Source: Phycisphaerales bacterium
GTDB lineage: Bacteria; Planctomycetota; Phycisphaerae; SM23-33
DNA: 7,215 nt
NCBI GenBank assembly: GCA_003485185.1
Contig: DNAS01000117.1
Location: 3,230-10,444 of the forward strand
Reading direction: 5' to 3'
Position numbers and translations under genes: made by a program
Notes under the pieces: generated by a model
Databases searched by the model: none
Seen by the model: the letters and a program-made list of their open reading frames with translations, nothing else
Told to the model about the DNA's origin: nothing
Shown here: in pieces, positions 1 through 5,206 of the stretch
Layout of the letters: each line of letters opens with the position of its first letter
Numbering within the stretch: position 1 is the stretch's first letter

Positions 1-2
1 CT

Positions 3-14
3 TGCTTGCAAGCA
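3..14. repeat. 12-bp perfect palindrome at left edge
   Basis: TGCTTGCAAGCA is its own reverse complement. It lies 71 bp beyond the stop codon of the minus-strand activator and 15 bp from a larger hairpin at 30-52. Function is unknown. It may be part of a longer intergenic repeat that is cut by the window edge. Confidence 0.4.
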
Positions 15-29
15 GTGTTCTTGTGACTG

Positions 30-52
30 CACGGCTTGACAAGCAAGCCGTG
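30..52. repeat. Hairpin downstream of the activator gene
   Basis: Arms CACGGCTTG (30-38) and CAAGCCGTG (44-52) pair perfectly over 9 bp around a 5-nt loop. The hairpin lies 32 bp after the stop of the minus-strand activator, so it could act in transcript ending or stabilisation. No run of T follows on the minus strand, so it does not qualify as a standard intrinsic terminator. A dispersed intergenic repeat is the alternative. Confidence 0.5.
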
Positions 53-84
53 GCACCCCCGGATTGCGAGTTTTCAGACAGAGC

Positions 85-1656
<1,572 letters not shown>

Positions 1657-1686
1657 TGGCCATGCCTTTCATGTATCTGACCACAA

Positions 1687-1715
1687 ATTATAACACAATA
1701 TTGTTGGTAAATAAG
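1687..1715 (-). promoter_or_regulatory. Possible sigma-70 promoter of the activator gene
   Basis: On the minus strand a perfect -10 hexamer TATAAT lies at 1692-1687, giving a predicted start near 1680 and a leader of about 24 nt before the ATG at 1656. The -35 region (about 1709-1715) is poor: TTATTT or CTTATT depending on whether the spacer is 16 or 17. The weak -35 suggests an activated or low-level promoter. The dyad at 1695-1704 sits in its spacer. Confidence 0.5.
1695..1704. promoter_or_regulatory. Candidate operator dyad 1 (ACA-N4-TGT)
   Basis: ACAATATTGT is a perfect 10-bp palindrome. It lies between the -10 and -35 positions of the possible activator promoter and about 145 bp upstream of the predicted amt transcription start. 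That position would suit both self-repression of the activator and enhancer binding for amt. The region is AT-rich, so a chance palindrome is possible. Confidence 0.4.
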
Positions 1716-1724
1716 TAATATAGT

Positions 1725-1734
1725 ACATAAATGT
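1725..1734. promoter_or_regulatory. Candidate operator dyad 2 (ACA-N4-TGT)
   Basis: ACATAAATGT has the same ACA-N4-TGT form as dyad 1. Flanking bases extend its arms to TACAT / ATGTA (1724-1735) around a central AA. Its centre is exactly 30 bp from the centre of dyad 1, close to three helical turns, and about 115 bp upstream of the predicted amt start. This is the usual range for enhancer sites of sigma-54 activators. Confidence 0.4.
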
Positions 1735-1788
1735 AATTTTATTTATAGGATTCTCCCGGGGCGATTGGTGATTTCTACTTCTTTTAGA

Positions 1789-1800
1789 ATAAGGCCTTAT
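1789..1800. promoter_or_regulatory. 12-bp palindrome upstream of the sigma-54 promoter
   Basis: ATAAGGCCTTAT is a perfect palindrome ending 18 bp before the -24 element. It could be a binding site for a second regulator or a proximal activator site. It does not match the ACA-N4-TGT dyads and I do not recognise the operator. Confidence 0.3.
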
Positions 1801-1816
1801 CTTCTCTGTTCCTGAA

Positions 1817-1833
1817 TTGGCATGATTTATGCC
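1817..1833 (+). promoter_or_regulatory. Sigma-54 (-24/-12) promoter of the amt-PII operon
   Basis: The sequence TTGGCATG-ATTT-ATGCC matches the sigma-54 consensus YTGGCACG-N4-TTGCW with three mismatches. It has the essential GG (1819-1820) and GC (1831-1832) separated by exactly 10 bp. Transcription would begin near 1844, about 45 nt before the transporter ATG. A sigma-54 activator gene is divergently transcribed next door, which supports the call independently. Confidence 0.8.
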
Positions 1834-1846
1834 TATGGACTCGCAA

Positions 1847-1866
1847 AAGCCGGAATGGTCCGGCTT
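1847..1866 (+). promoter_or_regulatory. Hairpin at the 5' end of the amt transcript
   Basis: Arms AAGCCGGA (1847-1854) and TCCGGCTT (1859-1866) pair perfectly over 8 bp around the 4-nt loop ATGG. It starts about 3 nt after the predicted transcription start and ends 8 nt before the ribosome binding site AGGAAGG (1875-1881). It may protect the 5' end of the mRNA or affect translation. No known riboswitch class is recognised. Confidence 0.5.
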
Positions 1867-1888
1867 GGCTCTTTAGGAAGGGCGAGTC

Positions 1889-3331
1889 ATGGCAGAAGCA
1901 TCAGGCAAAACAGGATGGGTGTCTCTCGGTCCGTCAACGTTTCCGATCCGTCGGCAGGCCGGCGAGGGATTCAGCAGGCGGTTCTCGAAGGCAGCCCACG
2001 GGATCAGACGCAGGGGATTGTGGATTCTGCTTTTGGCGTTGGTCTTGGCCACGCCTGTCCTGGCCGACGAGGCCGCAAGCACGCCCGTCGTCAAGGCCGT
2101 GGACACCGTTTGGGTCCTGGTGGCCGCCTTTTTGGTGTTCTTCATGCAGGCCGGGTTCGGCATGGTCGAGGCGGGTTTCATCCGCGCAAAAAACACCTGC
2201 AACATCCTGACGAAGAACTTCGTCGACTACTGTTCGGCCAGCCTCATGTTTTTCGTCGTCGGATACGCGTTCATGTTCGGCGAAGGCAACGGTTTCATCG
2301 GCTGGACCGGTTTCGGCATGGAAGACGCCGCCGGGCCGTCCTCCCTGCCGATCTGGGCGTTCTGGCTGTTCCAGGCAGCGTTCTGCGGAGCGGCCGCGAC
2401 GATCGTCGCCGGCGGCATGGCCGAGCGGATGAAGTTCCCGGCCTACCTGATGTATACCGTCGTCATCAGCGCAGTGGTGTACCCGATCATCGGGCACTGG
2501 ATCTGGGGCGGCGGATGGCTGAGCACGAAGGGCTTCGGCGACTTTGCCGGTTCGACGGTCGTTCACTCCGTCGGAGGCGTGGCGGCTCTGGTCGGCACGA
2601 TGATGCTCGGTCCCCGCCTCGGCAGATATACCAACGGCGCCATCAAGGCGGTGCCCGGTCACAACATCCCGCTGGCCAGCCTGGGCGTGTTCATCCTGTG
2701 GTTCGGATGGTTCGGGTTTAACCCGGGCAGCACGCTGGGCGTCTCCGCGGACGGCGGAGACCTCGCCGGGCTGGTGGCGATGAACACCAACCTCGCGGCG
2801 GCAGCCGGCGCGGTTACGGCAATGATCATGATCTGGCTGGTCGGCGGAAAGCCCGACCTGAGCATGGTGATGAACGGCTGCCTGGCCGGTCTGGTGGCGA
2901 TCACCGCGCCGTGCGCGTTTGTCTCGCCGTGGGCGTCGGTGGCGATCGGCGCGATCGGCGGCGTGCTGGTGGTGCTGGCGGCGTTGGCGCTCGATAAGCT
3001 GCGGATCGACGACCCCGTCGGCGCCGTGCCCGTCCACATGGTCAACGGCATCTGGGGCACCCTCGCGGTGGGCCTGTTCGGCATCCAGGGGCAGGGCGGA
3101 CTTGCCGGCAACGGCCTGTTCATCGACGGCTCGTTCGGTCAGCTCGGCGTTCAGCTGCTGGGCTCGCTGACCTCGTGCGCGTTCGTGGCCGCCAGCATGG
3201 GCCTGGTGTTCTACGCGATCAAGAAGACCATCGGACTGCGGGTCTCGCCGGAAGAGGAACTCAAGGGCCTTGACGTGGGCGAGCACGGCATGGAGGCCTA
3301 CAGCGGCTTCCAGATCTTCACCACCACCTGA
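1889..3331 (+). CDS. amtB: Amt-family ammonium transporter
   Basis: This 480-residue inner-membrane channel would take up ammonium as part of nitrogen scavenging; family members act as trimers gated by PII. After a hydrophobic signal segment (about 43-59, ending TPVLA before D60) come about 11 membrane helices. The first shows the Amt signature FFMQAGFGMVEAGFIRAKN. The twin pore histidines are visible as H226 in HSVGG and H383 in VPVHMVNG. GHNIPLASLG and FGWFGFNPGS are also typical of Amt. Length fits the family, except for an unusual 42-residue polar N-terminus before the hydrophobic segment. The start is supported by AGGAAGG at 7 nt, and no in-frame ATG lies further down before the first membrane helix. 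It is followed 24 bp later by the PII gene, almost certainly in one operon under the sigma-54 promoter at 1817-1833. Confidence 0.96.
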   Translation: MAEASGKTGWVSLGPSTFPIRRQAGEGFSRRFSKAAHGIRRRGLWILLLALVLATPVLADEAASTPVVKAVDTVWVLVAAFLVFFMQAGFGMVEAGFIRAKNTCNILTKNFVDYCSASLMFFVVGYAFMFGEGNGFIGWTGFGMEDAAGPSSLPIWAFWLFQAAFCGAAATIVAGGMAERMKFPAYLMYTVVISAVVYPIIGHWIWGGGWLSTKGFGDFAGSTVVHSVGGVAALVGTMMLGPRLGRYTNGAIKAVPGHNIPLASLGVFILWFGWFGFNPGSTLGVSADGGDLAGLVAMNTNLAAAAGAVTAMIMIWLVGGKPDLSMVMNGCLAGLVAITAPCAFVSPWASVAIGAIGGVLVVLAALALDKLRIDDPVGAVPVHMVNGIWGTLAVGLFGIQGQGGLAGNGLFIDGSFGQLGVQLLGSLTSCAFVAASMGLVFYAIKKTIGLRVSPEEELKGLDVGEHGMEAYSGFQIFTTT

Positions 3332-3355
3332 CGCGAAGAGCAGGAGAACCGAATC

Positions 3356-3697
3356 ATGAAACTGATCATCGCATACATCCAACCGGAAAAGCTGAACGAC
3401 GTGAAGCAGGCCCTCTACGCGGCGGAGGTGTACAAGATGTCCGTCACCAACGCCCTGGGATGCGGGCAGCAGAAGGGCTACCACGAGACGTACCGCGGCG
3501 TGGACATCGAGGTGAACCTGCTCAAGAAGGTCCGCCTGGAGATCGCCGTGAACGAGGCGTTCGTGCAGCCGACGATCGACGCCATCATCCGGGGCGCCCG
3601 CACGGACCGGATCGGCGACGGGAAAATCTTCGTCCTGCCCTTGGAACGGTGCATCCGCATCCGCACCGGCGAAGAAGGCAACGAAGCGATCGGGTAA
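3356..3697 (+). CDS. glnK: PII nitrogen regulatory protein (GlnB/GlnK family)
   Basis: This 113-residue protein is a PII signal transducer. Such proteins form trimers that bind ATP, ADP and 2-oxoglutarate and, when paired with an amt gene, plug the ammonium channel. It aligns without gaps to Escherichia coli GlnB numbering as I recall it: Q39 and K58 (2-oxoglutarate/ATP site), the B-loop TDRIGDGKIF (83-92) with K90, and R101 and R103 in the C-terminal RIRTGEEG are all present. The T-loop keeps Y46 (ETYRG), but position 51, the uridylylated tyrosine of E. coli, is isoleucine. Position 49, the phosphoserine of cyanobacteria, is valine, and R38 is replaced by Q. Covalent T-loop control is therefore unlikely. 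The start has AGGAGA at 8 nt. The gene lies 24 bp after amtB, so the symbol glnK rests on linkage, not on sequence alone. Confidence 0.95.
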   Translation: MKLIIAYIQPEKLNDVKQALYAAEVYKMSVTNALGCGQQKGYHETYRGVDIEVNLLKKVRLEIAVNEAFVQPTIDAIIRGARTDRIGDGKIFVLPLERCIRIRTGEEGNEAIG

Positions 3698-3727
3698 GCA
3701 TTCTTCAACCCGGGTTGAAGAATGCTT
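3696..3727. repeat. Perfect 32-bp palindrome overlapping the PII stop codon
   Basis: Arms 3696-3711 and 3712-3727 are perfect 16-bp reverse complements centred on CCCGGG. The left arm begins with the last two bases of the TAA stop codon. In RNA this would make a very stable hairpin with a short loop directly behind the gene. It may end transcription or protect the amt-PII mRNA 3' end, although no T-run follows on the plus strand. It could instead be the edge or target of the repeat element that starts two bases later. Confidence 0.75.
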
Positions 3728-3728
3728 G

Positions 3729-3883
3729 GAGCAGGCGAGCAGGAGAACAGTGGAGCAGTGGAAACGGGCAAGACTTGCGGTTTCGGCTTGCCTCCCAAGG
3801 ATGCCATGACGGATCGCCTGCGGTCTCCTGGCCCAGAGCGAGCGAAGCGAGGCGAAGGGCTGTTCTCCTGTTCTACTGTTCCA
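3729..3883. repeat. Fold-back repeat element with inverted octamer arrays
   Basis: The left end has four tandem 8-bp units of form GARCAGNN (3729-3760: GAGCAGGC, GAGCAGGA, GAACAGTG, GAGCAGTG). The right end has three units of the reverse-complement form (3860-3883: CTGTTCTC, CTGTTCTA, CTGTTCCA). Segments 3737-3750 and 3860-3873 pair over 14 positions with a single G-T wobble. The roughly 100 bp between contains a second dyad (GAAAC 3761-3765 / GTTTC 3780-3784 enclosing GCAAG / CTTGC). No transposase or other open frame with recognisable protein features is inside. It looks like a MITE-like or other dispersed intergenic repeat. Copies elsewhere cannot be checked from this window. Confidence 0.5.
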
Positions 3884-3915
3884 TCTTTTTGCACGGATGA
3901 GTTTGGACGAGAAAA

Positions 3916-3948
3916 CCCCTTGCGCGGGGAATCCGGTAAAGATTCCCC
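3916..3948 (+). promoter_or_regulatory. Two mutually exclusive hairpins in the leader of the barrel gene
   Basis: GGGG at 3926-3929 can pair with CCCC at 3916-3919 across a 6-nt loop. Alternatively it can pair, as part of the 8-bp arm GGGGAATC (3926-3933), with GATTCCCC (3941-3948) across a 7-nt loop. The second hairpin is clearly stronger and ends 6 nt before the GGAG (3955-3958) that serves the gene at 3966. This geometry could influence translation. No known riboswitch family is recognised and no T-run marks a terminator. Confidence 0.4.
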
Positions 3949-3965
3949 CTTGATGGAGAGAGGCA

Positions 3966-4955
3966 ATGAGACGAGGCGGCAAATGGTTCCTGGGCGTTCT
4001 GACGGGAGTGGTTCTTTGGATGACGGGCGGGCTCGTGACGGCCGGCGAGGGCAACAACGCCTGGCTGGCGTCGATGCAGGCCGAGGCGGACAAGGCCTTG
4101 GCGCAGGCGGCGCCGCGACAGGCGGAGGCCGGGTGGAAAAAGCCCCTCCCGCTGTCGCTCGGGCTGGACTACACGATGGTGAGCGACTACGTCTGGCGCG
4201 GGCTGAACTTCAGCGAATACGCCGGCGAAGGACGCGAGAAGCTCAACCACCAGGCGTCGCTGACGGTAAGCTGGGAGACCGAGCGGTTCGGCACGTTCGG
4301 GGCGAACGTCTGGTTCGAGTTCTACCAGGGCCAGAGCGCCCTGGACGCGAACTCCAACTGCTGCCTCCAGGAAGTGGACTACACGCTGAACTGGTCGTAT
4401 GACCTGTCGAAACTGAACGGGAAAATCCCGCTGACGTTCGAGACGGGGTGGATTCTCTACCAGTTCCCGCAGGCCAGCGGCGACGGAAAGACGACCAACG
4501 AGTGGTACTTCTCGCTGGCGCTGGACGACAGCAAGCTCTTCAGCACGGAAAACGCCGTGCTGAACCCGACGTTCCGCTACTACCTGGACTGCGACGACGT
4601 GCGGGGAAGCTGGCTGGAGCTGGCGTTCAGCCACGACTTCGCGATGAAGGAACTGGGCCTGAAAGACGCGCCGATCCTGAAGGACATGACGCTGACGCCG
4701 TCGCTGACGCTGGGCTGGGACCACCGCTTCCATTCCAGCGACGAGATCCGCAAGGGCGACCGCCTCGCGACGGTGGTCTACGGTCTCCAACTGAGCTACG
4801 ACTTGTCGAGCGCCCTGAACATTCCGGAACAGTACGGTTCGCTGGCGCTGTCGGGATTCCTCAACTACAGCCAGGTCGCCAGCGACGCGCTACGCAAGGG
4901 CGATTACATGAACGACGAGTTCTACGGCGGCGCGGGAGTTTCCTGGAGTTGGTGA
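3966..4955 (+). CDS. Putative outer-membrane beta-barrel protein, TorF-like porin
   Basis: This 329-residue protein starts with a clear signal peptide (about 1-26, basic MRRGGK then a hydrophobic core ending GLVTA). A short, alanine- and glutamine-rich, probably helical stretch follows (about 30-57). The rest is rich in alternating aromatic and polar residues typical of outer-membrane strands and ends in tryptophan (FYGGAGVSWSW), the usual barrel end signal. The first strand, LDYTMVSDYVWRGLNFS (67-83), resembles the VTSDYVFRG opening of TorF/Gcw_chp family putative porins, and total length suits a 12- to 14-strand barrel. The ligand is unknown. Its position after the amt-PII pair suggests passage of nitrogen compounds, but a 268-bp repeat-filled gap separates them, so co-transcription is uncertain. 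The start is supported by GGAG at 7 nt. It carries an adjacent cysteine pair (C132-C133). Confidence 0.72.
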   Translation: MRRGGKWFLGVLTGVVLWMTGGLVTAGEGNNAWLASMQAEADKALAQAAPRQAEAGWKKPLPLSLGLDYTMVSDYVWRGLNFSEYAGEGREKLNHQASLTVSWETERFGTFGANVWFEFYQGQSALDANSNCCLQEVDYTLNWSYDLSKLNGKIPLTFETGWILYQFPQASGDGKTTNEWYFSLALDDSKLFSTENAVLNPTFRYYLDCDDVRGSWLELAFSHDFAMKELGLKDAPILKDMTLTPSLTLGWDHRFHSSDEIRKGDRLATVVYGLQLSYDLSSALNIPEQYGSLALSGFLNYSQVASDALRKGDYMNDEFYGGAGVSWSW

Positions 4956-5007
4956 GCCGGCCGGCGGCATGAACGCGCCGGGCGACTCGCCTTTCGGCGC
5001 GGGCCGG

Positions 5008-5048
5008 GCAAGCGGGGCGCGGAACGGGAGTTCCGTGCCCCGTTTTGC
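5008..5048 (+). terminator. Intrinsic terminator of the barrel gene
   Basis: Arms 5013-5025 (CGGGGCGCGGAAC) and 5030-5042 (GTTCCGTGCCCCG) form a 13-bp stem with one G-U wobble and a GGGA loop. The stem is followed at once by TTTT (5043-5046). An upstream GCAAG at 5008-5012 can extend pairing into the T-run. It lies 57 bp after the stop at 4955 and separates the nitrogen genes from the mannosidase gene. Confidence 0.85.
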
Positions 5049-5176
5049 GCACGAGGACGTATTTTTCGTCGCATGCGTCCGGCGCGGCGCGTAAGCTACG
5101 GCCGGGATGGGTCGTTCCAAGGGAGCGTGCGGACGCCGCGATTTGCCCTCGCCGGTGAAGGGCTCCCCGGCTCGAA

Positions 5177-5194
5177 CTTCCCGAATTTCGGAAG
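5177..5194 (+). promoter_or_regulatory. Small dyad covering the ribosome binding site of the GH38 gene
   Basis: CCGAA-T-TTCGG (5181-5191), with further pairing of CTT (5177-5179) to AAG (5192-5194) around one bulged C, overlaps the Shine-Dalgarno-like GGAAGGA (5190-5196). It might partly hide the site in the mRNA. The central loop is only one base, so the RNA stem would have to open in the middle. The rest of 4956-5206 shows no gene, and I see no convincing promoter. Confidence 0.25.
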
Positions 5195-5206
5195 GAACGC
5201 TGCCGC

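Noticed and set aside
1657..1818. Classical NifA upstream activator sequence TGT-N10-ACA
   Set aside because: Every TGT in the region was checked and none has ACA at the required distance. The nearest is TGT-N8-ACA at 1672-1685, with no symmetry inside.
1822..1884. Upstream ATG at 1822 as a start of another reading frame
   Set aside because: The ATG lies inside the sigma-54 promoter, upstream of the predicted transcription start, and has no ribosome binding site. Its frame overlaps amtB out of phase.
3729..3883. CRISPR array
   Set aside because: The repeat units are only 8 bp, contiguous, and inverted between the two ends. There are no spacers and no cas genes in the window.
1934..4093. Very long minus-strand open frame (719 codons) across amtB, the PII gene and the repeat region
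   Set aside because: It runs antisense to two clearly recognised genes and through non-coding repeats. The product is rich in His, Arg, Asp and Ala and has no recognisable domain.
3722..4402. Open frames through the 3698-3965 gap
   Set aside because: They cross repeat sequence and continue out of frame through the barrel gene. The products are low-complexity and have no ribosome binding site.
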